64,000 bases of DNA from an uncultured Clostridia bacterium (GTDB taxonomy: Bacteria > Bacillota > Clostridia > Oscillospirales > Ruminococcaceae). Location of the stretch: positions 1-64,000 of the forward strand of contig CANRLW010000003.1 in assembly GCA_947631575.1 (NCBI GenBank), in the 5' to 3' direction. Numbering within the stretch: the first letter of the stretch is position 1; each line of letters opens with the position of its first letter. Positions 42,122 to 49,711 of this stretch are shown in pieces. The notes below the pieces were generated by a model that was not told the origin of the DNA, did no database searches, and saw only the letters and a program-made list of their open reading frames with translations. Position numbers and translations under genes: made by a program.

Positions 42122-44313
42122 GGTGCGAGATGTCGGCTAAGAAAATAAAGCAGCCTGTAACAAACGGCGTGGCTAAAGTGCCTGTAGTTATGCAGATGGA
42201 GGCGCTCGAATGCGGAGCGGCGTCGCTTACGATGATACTTGCATATTACGGAAAGTGGATACCTCTCGAACAGGTGCGCGCGGACTGCGGCGTATCGCGC
42301 GACGGCTCAAGCGCAAAGAACGTCCTCAAAGCCGCGAGAAGTTACGGAATGACCGCGAAGGGCTATCGCTATGAGCCGGAGCAGCTTAAAGAAAAGGGAA
42401 AGTTTCCCTGTATCATTCACTGGAATTTCAACCACTTTGTCGTTCTCTGCGGATTTAAAGGCAACAAGGCGGTATTAAACGACCCCGCAAACGGAAATTA
42501 TACCGTTTCAATGGACACCTTCGACAAGAGCTTTACGGGCATTTGCCTTATGTTTGAGCCGACAGAAAGTTTCGAGCCGGGCGGAAAGCCGAAAAGCGTT
42601 CTGTCGTTTGCCGCAAAGCGCCTCGCGGGAGCAGGCTCGGCGGTTGCGTTTGTTGTACTGACGACCGTTATAACATCTCTCATAGGAATTATACAGCCCG
42701 CGTTTTCGAGGATATTCCTCGACAGACTTCTGACAAAAGAAGATCCCGAATGGTTCTATCCTTTTCTGGGAATTTTAGCGGCGGTTTCGGTAGTACAGAT
42801 AATCACGGCGTTTGTCGAGGCAAGAACTAAGTTCAAGATAGAGGGAAAGCTCGCCGTTGTCGGCGACACTAATTTTATCTGGAAGATACTGAGAATGCCC
42901 ATGGAGTTTTTCTCCCAGCGCATGGCGGGCGATATCCAGCAGCGCCAAGGCGCAAACTCCGAGATAGCGAAAAATTTTGTAAACACGTTTGCTCCGCTCG
43001 TATTAAATGCGGCAATGCTCATTTTCTATCTTGTGGTAATGATACAGTACAGCTGGTTTCTTACGCTCATAGGCGTGGTTTCGATAATACTCAACTTAAT
43101 TCTTTCGCACGTCATCTCCAAAAAGCGCGTGAACATAACGCGCGTTCAGATGCGCGACGAGGCAAAGCTGGCTGGCTCTACCGTTGCGGGAATTGAAATG
43201 ATAGAAACCATAAAGTCGAGCGGCGCGGAAAACGGCTATTATGAAAAATGGTCGGGATATCAGGCAAGCGTTAATACACAGCAGATAAAATTTGCAAAGC
43301 TGAATGAATATCTCGGAATGGTACCGAGCCTTGTAACTCAGCTTACGAATACTATAGTTCTCATTCTCGGCGTTTTCTTTACTATAAACGGACAGTTTAC
43401 CGTCGGCATGGTAATGGCGTTTCAGGGATTTCTGACGGCATTTACCCAGCCCGCAATGACGCTTATAACCGCGGGCGAAACTATCCAGGAAATGCGCACG
43501 CAAATGGAGCGCATTGAGGACGTTATGGAATATCCGACAGACGTGAACTATGAAAACGACGGCGGAATAAAGGAAGACGCGGAATATGACAAGCTTTCGG
43601 GCGCGCTTGAAATGAAAAACGTTACCTTCGGATATTCGCGACTCGGCGAACCGCTTATTGAAAACTTTAGCCTTTCGCTGAAACCCGGCAGCAGAGTTGC
43701 GTTCGTGGGCGGCTCGGGCTGTGGAAAATCCACGCTCTCAAAGCTCATTTCGGGATTATATCAGCCCTGGAGCGGGGAGATACTCTTTGACGGAAAGCCG
43801 ATGAAGGACATTGACAGAAGTGTCTTTACAGGCTCTCTTGCGGTAGTGGATCAGGACATAATCCTGTTTGAGGACACTGTCCGCAACAACATAAAGATGT
43901 GGGATTCTTCCATAGAAGATTTTGAAATGATACTTGCCGCAAAGGACGCACAGCTGCACGAGGACATTATGAAACGCGACGGCGGCTATAGCTATATGAT
44001 AACCGAGGGAGGAAAAGACTTTTCCGGCGGTCAGCGCCAGCGCATTGAAATTGCAAGAGTATTAGCCCAAGACCCTACAATAATCATACTTGACGAGGCG
44101 ACGAGCGCGCTTGACGCAAAGACGGAATACGACGTTGTCCGCTCGATAAAGGACAGAGGGATAACCTGCATTGTCGTTGCGCACAGATTGTCCACCATAC
44201 GCGACTGCGATGAAATTATAGTTATGGATCATGGAAAAGTCGTTGAGCGCGGAACTCATGAGGAATTATATGCAAAGAACGGCTACTATACGCAGCTCGT
44301 TTCCAATGAATAA
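42118..44313 (+). CDS. NHLM peptide export ABC transporter with C39 leader peptidase
   Basis: 731 residues. Peptidase C39 domain (about 20-145) with Cys32 in LECGAASLTMIL, His106 in HWNFNHFVVLCG and Asp122 in NDPANG, which cuts leader peptides after GG/GA; a six-helix exporter domain (about 165-450); an ATPase with Walker A GGSGCGKST, signature FSGGQRQRIEIAR and Walker B IIILDEATSALD. It is expected to export the Nif11-leader peptides and remove their leaders. The start may be 42118 (overlapping the previous stop) or ATG 42130, which has AGGTG four bases upstream. Confidence 0.93.
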   Translation: MRCEMSAKKIKQPVTNGVAKVPVVMQMEALECGAASLTMILAYYGKWIPLEQVRADCGVSRDGSSAKNVLKAARSYGMTAKGYRYEPEQLKEKGKFPCIIHWNFNHFVVLCGFKGNKAVLNDPANGNYTVSMDTFDKSFTGICLMFEPTESFEPGGKPKSVLSFAAKRLAGAGSAVAFVVLTTVITSLIGIIQPAFSRIFLDRLLTKEDPEWFYPFLGILAAVSVVQIITAFVEARTKFKIEGKLAVVGDTNFIWKILRMPMEFFSQRMAGDIQQRQGANSEIAKNFVNTFAPLVLNAAMLIFYLVVMIQYSWFLTLIGVVSIILNLILSHVISKKRVNITRVQMRDEAKLAGSTVAGIEMIETIKSSGAENGYYEKWSGYQASVNTQQIKFAKLNEYLGMVPSLVTQLTNTIVLILGVFFTINGQFTVGMVMAFQGFLTAFTQPAMTLITAGETIQEMRTQMERIEDVMEYPTDVNYENDGGIKEDAEYDKLSGALEMKNVTFGYSRLGEPLIENFSLSLKPGSRVAFVGGSGCGKSTLSKLISGLYQPWSGEILFDGKPMKDIDRSVFTGSLAVVDQDIILFEDTVRNNIKMWDSSIEDFEMILAAKDAQLHEDIMKRDGGYSYMITEGGKDFSGGQRQRIEIARVLAQDPTIIILDEATSALDAKTEYDVVRSIKDRGITCIVVAHRLSTIRDCDEIIVMDHGKVVERGTHEELYAKNGYYTQLVSNE

Positions 44314-44331
44314 AGAAAGGAGCGTGTATAT

Positions 44332-46545
44332 ATGGGTTGGTTTGACGAACAGATAAAACAGCGCAACAAGCATGACCAGAACATTTTTGAAGAGGCATTT
44401 CTGGGGATCTCCGACGCAGTTACGGGCGCGCGCGTTTCCGCCGCTCTCGGCGACGAGCAGAGCCGCGCAAAAGACGCCATAGACGAGATACTAAGGTTTT
44501 ATCATGTCAAAACGCGTGACGTTCCCGACGAAATAAAGGACATGAACGAGCGGCTCGAGTTTCTCATGCGCCCCCACGGCATAATGAGAAGAACCGTAGA
44601 GCTTGAAAAAGGCTGGTATAAGGACGCTATGGGCGCAATGCTCGGCGTGAGAAAATCGGACGGTACGGTAGTGGCTCTTGTTCCGAAGGGATTTTCGGGA
44701 TATTCGTTTCTTGATATTGAAACGGGAAAGAGCGTCAGAGTTTCCAAAAAGAACGAAGATCTTTTTGAAAAAGAGGCAGTCGCTTTTTATAAGCCGTTCC
44801 CGCTGAAAAAGATGACGATAGGTTCTCTTATGAAATATATCGCCGAGATACTTTCACCCGCGGATTATGCGCTTGCGGCAATAGCGACGCTTATTGTAAC
44901 GCTTATCGGAATGTTCGCTCCGAAATTAAATCAGCTTTTGTTCGGCGCGGTAGTAGAAAGCGGAGATATGACACTGTTAGGCTCAATAGCGGTGTTCTTG
45001 CTTTGCCTGACAGTATCAACGGCGCTTTTCGGCGCGGTAAAGAACCTCATAATCGCGAGGATAAGGACGAAAATGGACGTTACAGTCCAGGCTGCGGCAA
45101 TGGCACGAGTTCTTTCGCTCCCCGCGGCATTCTTTAAAGACTACAGCTCGGGCGACCTTTATACAAGAACGCAGTATATAAATATGCTCTGCACGATGAT
45201 AGTTGACACTGTTTTATCCACGGGACTTACTTCTGTGTTCTCACTTATTTACATAACGCAGATATTTGACTTTGCACCCGCGCTGGTCGTTCCCGCGCTT
45301 GTTGTTGTGGCAATAACGGTCGTCGTTTCGTTTATTACGGCATTAGCGCAGATGAAGGTATCAAAGAAAAGACTTGAACTATGCACAAAAGAAAGCGGCA
45401 TGAGCTATTCGCTCATAACGGGCGTTCAGAAAATAAAGCTCTCCGGCGCGGAAAAACGCGCTTTTGCGAGGTGGGGAAAGCTCTACGCCGAACAGTCGAA
45501 GGTCACCTATAACCCTCCCGCAATAATCAAATACAACAAGGTCATAACGACCTTTATAACCCTTGCGGGAACGTTCGCTATGTATTATCTGGCTGTTTCG
45601 AGCGGCGTTTCGGTCGCGGATTATTATGCGTTCAACACCGCATACGGTCTTGTTTCGGGGGCGTTTGTCGCGCTCGCGGACATTGCTCTAACCGCCGCGA
45701 ACATAAAGCCCGTTCTCGATCTCTCAAAGCCCATTCTCGAAAGCGTTCCCGAAGTTTCAGAGGGCAAGCAGGTCATAACGCGTCTTTCGGGCGGGATAGA
45801 GCTTAACAACGTTTCCTTCCGCTATAACGAAAATATGCCGAACGTTGTGGACGACTTGTCGCTGAAGATACGCCCGGGGCAGTATGTGGCGATAGTTGGT
45901 ACAACAGGCTGCGGAAAATCCACGCTCATGCGGCTTATGCTCGGATTTGAAACGCCGCAGAAGGGCGCAATTTATTACGACGGAAAGGATATAGCGGGCA
46001 TTGACCTGAAATCCCTTCGGCGCAGAATAGGAACGGTCATGCAGAACGGAAAGCTATTTCAGGGCGACATCTTTTCAAACATAACCATTTCCGCGCCGTG
46101 GCTCACTTTAGACGACGCATGGGAGGCGGCGGAGCTTTCGGGCATAGCCGATGACATACGCCGTATGCCCATGGGCATGAACACCCTCATTTCCGAGGGC
46201 AGCGGCGGAGTTTCGGGCGGTCAGCGCCAGCGCCTTATGATAGCGAGAGCTATTGCGCCGAAACCGAAGATACTTATGTTTGACGAGGCAACGAGCGCCC
46301 TCGATAACATCACCCAGAAAACCGTTTCACAGTCGCTCGACAGGCTTAAATGCACGAGAATTGTCATAGCGCACAGGCTCTCGACCATTAAACAGTGCGA
46401 CAGGATAATATACCTCGAAAAAGGGAAAATTGTCGAGGACGGTTCTTATAACGAGCTTATAGAAAAGAACGGAAAGTTTGCGGAGCTTGTCGCGCGCCAG
46501 CGGCTCGATGATACGGAATATGTGGGGCAGACGACAGCATTCTAA
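44332..46545 (+). CDS. Second NHLM ABC transporter (permease-ATPase, no peptidase)
   Basis: 737 residues. An N-terminal soluble region of about 150 residues without C39 residues, then six helices (about 175-460) and an ATPase with Walker A GTTGCGKST, signature VSGGQRQRLMIAR and Walker B ILMFDEATSALD. It is the NHLM ABC2 partner, which probably forms a heterodimer with the C39-bearing transporter ending 18 bases upstream. AAAGGAG lies before the ATG. After its stop there are about 110 bases before the next gene, including TCTAACAAAAAAGAATTTTC, a possible start of a separate ECF-controlled transcript. Confidence 0.92.
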   Translation: MGWFDEQIKQRNKHDQNIFEEAFLGISDAVTGARVSAALGDEQSRAKDAIDEILRFYHVKTRDVPDEIKDMNERLEFLMRPHGIMRRTVELEKGWYKDAMGAMLGVRKSDGTVVALVPKGFSGYSFLDIETGKSVRVSKKNEDLFEKEAVAFYKPFPLKKMTIGSLMKYIAEILSPADYALAAIATLIVTLIGMFAPKLNQLLFGAVVESGDMTLLGSIAVFLLCLTVSTALFGAVKNLIIARIRTKMDVTVQAAAMARVLSLPAAFFKDYSSGDLYTRTQYINMLCTMIVDTVLSTGLTSVFSLIYITQIFDFAPALVVPALVVVAITVVVSFITALAQMKVSKKRLELCTKESGMSYSLITGVQKIKLSGAEKRAFARWGKLYAEQSKVTYNPPAIIKYNKVITTFITLAGTFAMYYLAVSSGVSVADYYAFNTAYGLVSGAFVALADIALTAANIKPVLDLSKPILESVPEVSEGKQVITRLSGGIELNNVSFRYNENMPNVVDDLSLKIRPGQYVAIVGTTGCGKSTLMRLMLGFETPQKGAIYYDGKDIAGIDLKSLRRRIGTVMQNGKLFQGDIFSNITISAPWLTLDDAWEAAELSGIADDIRRMPMGMNTLISEGSGGVSGGQRQRLMIARAIAPKPKILMFDEATSALDNITQKTVSQSLDRLKCTRIVIAHRLSTIKQCDRIIYLEKGKIVEDGSYNELIEKNGKFAELVARQRLDDTEYVGQTTAF

Positions 46546-46654
46546 AAAAATTTTCGATAACCTCTAACAAAAAAGAATTTTCTCCGTATAAATAAATGAA
46601 ACGCAAGGTAAAGAACAGTTGCCTTTAGAACAGGCTCTGCCGTATGGAGTGAAT

Positions 46655-46840
46655 ATGGAAAAAACTGAAGATATTATTCGCAGGCTGTTTGACTTTCAGC
46701 GTTTCGCCTCAAACAAGCGCCTCGATAAAATAATAGCCGACTGCGAAGACGGCGGCGTTCTGCTTGAGGACAGCGAGCTTGATATAAACGCCGCGGGTGA
46801 AACGGACATAAGAAAGCCGGGGAGCGATCCGAAGAAATGA
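46655..46840 (+). CDS. Small leader-like protein overlapping the ECF sigma gene
   Basis: 61 residues from ATG 46655 (GGAG upstream; the track start TTG 46619 has no ribosome site). N-terminal amphipathic part EDIIRRLFDFQRFASNKRLDKIIADC, then LLEDSELDINAAGETDIRKPG. The segment L.DSELD.NAAG resembles the LSDDELEAVAGG end of Nif11/NHLP leaders, so it may be a leader-derived protein that binds the transporter or regulates the ECF sigma factor. The stop overlaps the sigma start (ATGA). Not a known anti-sigma family; function unknown. Confidence 0.6.
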   Translation: MEKTEDIIRRLFDFQRFASNKRLDKIIADCEDGGVLLEDSELDINAAGETDIRKPGSDPKK

Positions 46841-47334
46841 AGATAACTCCCGAAGAACTTTATAATGCCTACCGCGAAAAGGTCGAGCGCTACATATGTT
46901 CTCATGTCGGAAATGAGCACGACCGCGCGGATATCGTACAACAGGTGTTTTTAAACGCCATATCCGCTTTGGAAAGTTACGACCCCGAAAAGGCGTCTAT
47001 AAGCACATGGCTCTATGCCATAACGCGAAACGCCGTTATTGACTACTACAGAAACCTTGAAAAAGCGCCGCTTTCGGCAGATGACAATGAACTTCAGCTT
47101 TTTTCATCGGAGGAAAGACCGCTTTCCGAGGAAACGCTCGATGCCCTCGCAGATGCTCTCGAACAGCTCCCCGAGCGCGAGCGGAAGATAATCGTTCTTC
47201 GGTTTTACGGCGGTTATTCCGCGAAAGAGACCGCCGAAAAGATAGGACTTAGCTATGCGAACGTCCGTTTTCTGCAATACGCCGCCCTTAAAAAGCTTAG
47301 AAAGTTTTTAGAAGAAACAGGGCTTTTTGAATGA
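46837..47334 (+). CDS. ECF-type RNA polymerase sigma factor
   Basis: 165 residues. Region 2 YICSHVGNEHDRADIVQQVFLNAISALESYDPEKASISTWLYAITRNAVIDYYR and region 4 LEQLPERERKIIVLRFYGGYSAKETAEKIGLSYANVRFLQYAALKKLRKFL are both complete, joined by a short acidic linker. No obvious zinc anti-sigma factor (ZAS) is adjacent; the small protein before it overlaps by four bases and is the best candidate partner. It probably directs expression of the acyltransferase and peptides downstream, but no -35 AAC-type promoter pair was confirmed by eye. Confidence 0.92.
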   Translation: MKITPEELYNAYREKVERYICSHVGNEHDRADIVQQVFLNAISALESYDPEKASISTWLYAITRNAVIDYYRNLEKAPLSADDNELQLFSSEERPLSEETLDALADALEQLPERERKIIVLRFYGGYSAKETAEKIGLSYANVRFLQYAALKKLRKFLEETGLFE

Positions 47335-47358
47335 AACTTTTTGAAAGGATAACCTTAT

Positions 47359-48624
47359 ATGAAAAACAATCCGTCGGGAATATCGGGATTTTATCGCTCT
47401 ACAAACAACTGCCGCCACACTGTCAGAATAGCCGTAAGGCTTATTGACACGGTAGATGAAAAGGCGCTGAGAAAAGCCTTGGATATCGCGATAAAACGTT
47501 ATGATTACTTTTCGGTGAAATTTGTTCTGAAAGACGAGCTTTTACATTCGGTCGTTCCAAATAATGAGCCTGTTGTTATTACAAACAGTACCGAGCCTGT
47601 TACCCTTCTTTCCGAAGAATCGAACTTTCATGCCCTCGCCGTAAACTATTTTGGCGATACGGTCTATTTCGACATGATACATTCCATAACCGACGCTACG
47701 GGGATTATGGAGTTTATTAAAACAACGCTCTATTATTACATAACCGAAGAATATAAGACCTCTCTCCCCTCCGACAATATCCGCACGGCAGAAATGCCCG
47801 TGTCTGACGAGGAGAGAAGAGACCCCTATCTTGATGTTGAAACCTCCGATGAACAGCAGGGCGCAGCGAAAAAGCCTGCTGCGCCCTCCGCGGTCACGTG
47901 GGACAAGATAATGGATATAGACACGAGCAGGCAGACCGTTTCTGAAATAGAATTTTCGGAGGCGGAGTTTGTGGACTATTGCAAGAAAAACGGCGCTACC
48001 CCCGCAATCATGCTCGCAAATATGTTCGCGAAAGCAACGTTCGGTATCTGCGAAAAATTTGACGCGCCGTTCAGAATAGTGCTTATGAAAAACTACCGCG
48101 CATTTTTGAAAAAGCCCCTTGCACATAACAACATCACGGGCGTTATCGCTCTCAATTACACGGACGAAATGCGCGAATTAACTCCCGAAAAGCTGAACGG
48201 CGTCTGCCGTCAGATGGCGGCATATCAGTCGACCGACGAATATATGTTCTCCGCATTGCAAAGAAAGCTTTACAACGAAAGGAAGATACTTGCCCTGGGC
48301 GATCTCGAAAAGATACGCGAGGCTTTCAGAGCGATTTCAAAGGAAAATTTAAGGCAGGTAAACCTTACTTTAAGCTATGTGAGAATGAACACTCTTGGCG
48401 CTCTTGAGCCTTATATAAAGTCTGTCAGGACATACGTTGACCCGTCGGGAAGTCATGTAATTGTAGAAGTGAATGCATTAAACGGAAAGTTCTTTATGAA
48501 TATTATGCAGGATTTTTCGGGAAACTCGCTCTCTAATGCGTTTATAAACGAGCTTAAAGCCGCGGGAATCAAAGTTTCGGGCGGCGCGGAGCAGGAGCTT
48601 GCCTGTCCGAAAATGAGAATATAA
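47359..48624 (+). CDS. Condensation/alcohol-acetyltransferase-like protein
   Basis: 421 residues of the CoA-dependent acyltransferase superfamily (NRPS condensation domain, PapA, alcohol acetyltransferase). The catalytic region reads DMIHSITDATG, matching the HxxxDxxG core (His and Asp present), and a second-half motif LTLSYVRMNTLG resembles the solvent-channel block of the fold. A linker (DVETSDEQQGAAKKPAAPSA) separates the halves. It sits between the ECF sigma and three exported peptides with no other modification enzyme, so it could acylate the peptides or make a small acyl signal. Both are hypotheses. AAAGGAT precedes the ATG. Confidence 0.75.
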   Translation: MKNNPSGISGFYRSTNNCRHTVRIAVRLIDTVDEKALRKALDIAIKRYDYFSVKFVLKDELLHSVVPNNEPVVITNSTEPVTLLSEESNFHALAVNYFGDTVYFDMIHSITDATGIMEFIKTTLYYYITEEYKTSLPSDNIRTAEMPVSDEERRDPYLDVETSDEQQGAAKKPAAPSAVTWDKIMDIDTSRQTVSEIEFSEAEFVDYCKKNGATPAIMLANMFAKATFGICEKFDAPFRIVLMKNYRAFLKKPLAHNNITGVIALNYTDEMRELTPEKLNGVCRQMAAYQSTDEYMFSALQRKLYNERKILALGDLEKIREAFRAISKENLRQVNLTLSYVRMNTLGALEPYIKSVRTYVDPSGSHVIVEVNALNGKFFMNIMQDFSGNSLSNAFINELKAAGIKVSGGAEQELACPKMRI

Positions 48625-48723
48625 AAGCGAACTGTATCGGTAAACAGGTTTTTTGGTTGTATAACTTAAAGTTGTGAAACCACGCAGGTGCGTTTCAAAT
48701 AAATTTTAAAAGGAGAAGTTGCT

Positions 48724-48948
48724 ATGGAAGAATTTGTAAACAAGGTCAAGGACGCTAAGTCGGTGGACGAGATAAAGGCTATCGCAAAAGAATGCGGGCT
48801 GGAGCTTGCTGACGACAAGGCTGAAGAGTTGTTTAAAATGATAAGCAACCAGACAGGTGAGCTTTCCGACGACGAGCTTGAGGCAGTAGCGGGCGGCGGA
48901 ATAGTTGACACAATAAAGCATTGGGTAGGCAGCTTATTCGGCAGGTAA
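48724..48948 (+). CDS. Nif11-leader peptide 1 (GG site, 16-residue amphipathic core)
   Basis: 74 residues. Leader FVNKVKDAKSVDEIKAIAKE is of the Nif11-like class and ends GELSDDELEAVAGG, a double-glycine site for C39 peptidases. The predicted core is GIVDTIKHWVGSLFGR, with hydrophobic residues at 2, 3, 6, 9, 10, 13 and 14 and basic residues on the other face: an amphipathic helix without Cys, Ser-rich or Thr-rich stretches for lanthionine or azole chemistry. AAGGAG precedes the ATG. It is followed by a long stem-loop. A linear antimicrobial or signalling peptide is likely; which one is not shown. Confidence 0.85.
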   Translation: MEEFVNKVKDAKSVDEIKAIAKECGLELADDKAEELFKMISNQTGELSDDELEAVAGGGIVDTIKHWVGSLFGR

Positions 48949-48963
48949 TAGGCTCACATCGGC

Positions 48964-49012
48964 GGGGTCTGCCGAAGAATTGAGCGGACAGCACATATCC
49001 TAAGCAGACCCC
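48964..49012 (+). promoter_or_regulatory. Stem-loop between peptide 1 and peptide 2
   Basis: GGGGTCTGC / GCAGACCCC (9 bp, perfect) enclosing 31 bases, sixteen bases after the stop of peptide 1, followed by AAAAACGGAGG, the ribosome site of peptide 2. There is no U-run, so it may be an mRNA-stabilising or processing element that raises the level of peptide 1 mRNA. Confidence 0.5.
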
Positions 49013-49032
49013 AAAAACGGAGGTATGGCTTT

Positions 49033-49290
49033 ATGAACAAAGAAGAACTTATTACAAAGCTCAAAGGAGCGAAATCCGCTGATGAAATTCTTGCTCTTGC
49101 AAAGGAAAGCGGAATTGAACTTGACGAAGAAAATGAGCTTTTCGCCGAGTTAAACGCAAGCGGCGAGCTTTCGGACGACGACCTCGACAAAGTCGCGGGC
49201 GAGAACATTTTTGATAAACAATTAAAGTTTTTTGATGAATTATGCAAAAAACAGTATGGTATGTCTATGGAAGAAATGGCTAAATCTTGA
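49033..49290 (+). CDS. Nif11-leader peptide 2 (altered GE site, longer core with Cys)
   Basis: 85 residues. The leader is nearly identical to peptide 3 (ELITKLKGAKSADEILALAKE), but two residues are missing within LDEENELF compared with LDEEKAKELF, and the cleavage site reads VAGE rather than VAGG. The downstream part NIFDKQLKFFDELCKKQYG continues to MSMEEMAKS, 11 residues longer than peptide 3's core and containing one Cys. It may be a decaying duplicate, an immunity-type or uncleaved form, or be cut after AG. GGAGG precedes the ATG. Confidence 0.8.
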   Translation: MNKEELITKLKGAKSADEILALAKESGIELDEENELFAELNASGELSDDDLDKVAGENIFDKQLKFFDELCKKQYGMSMEEMAKS

Positions 49291-49323
49291 TAGCTTGCCT
49301 AAAAAACGGTGTGGTGAAGTAAT

Positions 49324-49554
49324 ATGCAGAAAGAAGAATTTATAGCAAAGCTCAAAGGAGCAAAGTCCGCTGATGAAATCCTTGCTCTTGCAAAGGAAAG
49401 CGGAATTGAACTTGACGAGGAAAAGGCAAAGGAGCTTTTCGCCGAGTTAAATGCAAGCGGCGAGCTTTCCGACGACGACCTCGACAAAGTCGCGGGCGGA
49501 AACATTTTTGACAAAACAAGAAAAGTTCTCGACGAAATTATGAAAAATATGTAA
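49324..49554 (+). CDS. Nif11-leader peptide 3 (GG site, 17-residue core)
   Basis: 76 residues: leader FIAKLKGAKSADEILALAKESG... ending ELSDDDLDKVAGG, then core NIFDKTRKVLDEIMKNM. Hydrophobic residues at core positions 2, 3, 9, 10, 13, 14 and 17 give the same helical face as peptide 1 although sequence differs. DNA identity with peptide 2 over about 190 bases is very high, so the two are a recent tandem duplication. The ribosome site is weak (GGTGAAGT). The locus ends here: a new promoter starts 16 bases downstream. Confidence 0.85.
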   Translation: MQKEEFIAKLKGAKSADEILALAKESGIELDEEKAKELFAELNASGELSDDDLDKVAGGNIFDKTRKVLDEIMKNM

Positions 49555-49570
49555 TTTTATGATTGCCTTA

Positions 49571-49599
49571 TTGCAAAATTAAACAGTTTGTGGTATAAT
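49571..49599 (+). promoter_or_regulatory. Promoter of the 5'-nucleotidase gene
   Basis: TTGCAA, 17 bases, TATAAT, with the same -35 box as the regulator promoter at 35432. A leader of about 105 bases follows, containing TTTCCTTTGCAGGGAAA, a small hairpin of unknown meaning. Confidence 0.85.
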
Positions 49600-49711
49600 G
49601 CAATTGTAAATTCGATGTAAGGTGGTGAGGCAGGCAGTAGTTTCCTTTGCAGGGAAAATGCACGTTTTTAATTTCAACGCGCGAATTTCATCATGAAAAA
49701 AAGGAGAAAGT

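Noticed and set aside
49600-49711. Riboswitch in the nucleotidase leader
   Set aside because: A small hairpin TTTCCTTTGCAGGGAAA is seen, but no known riboswitch core could be recognised.
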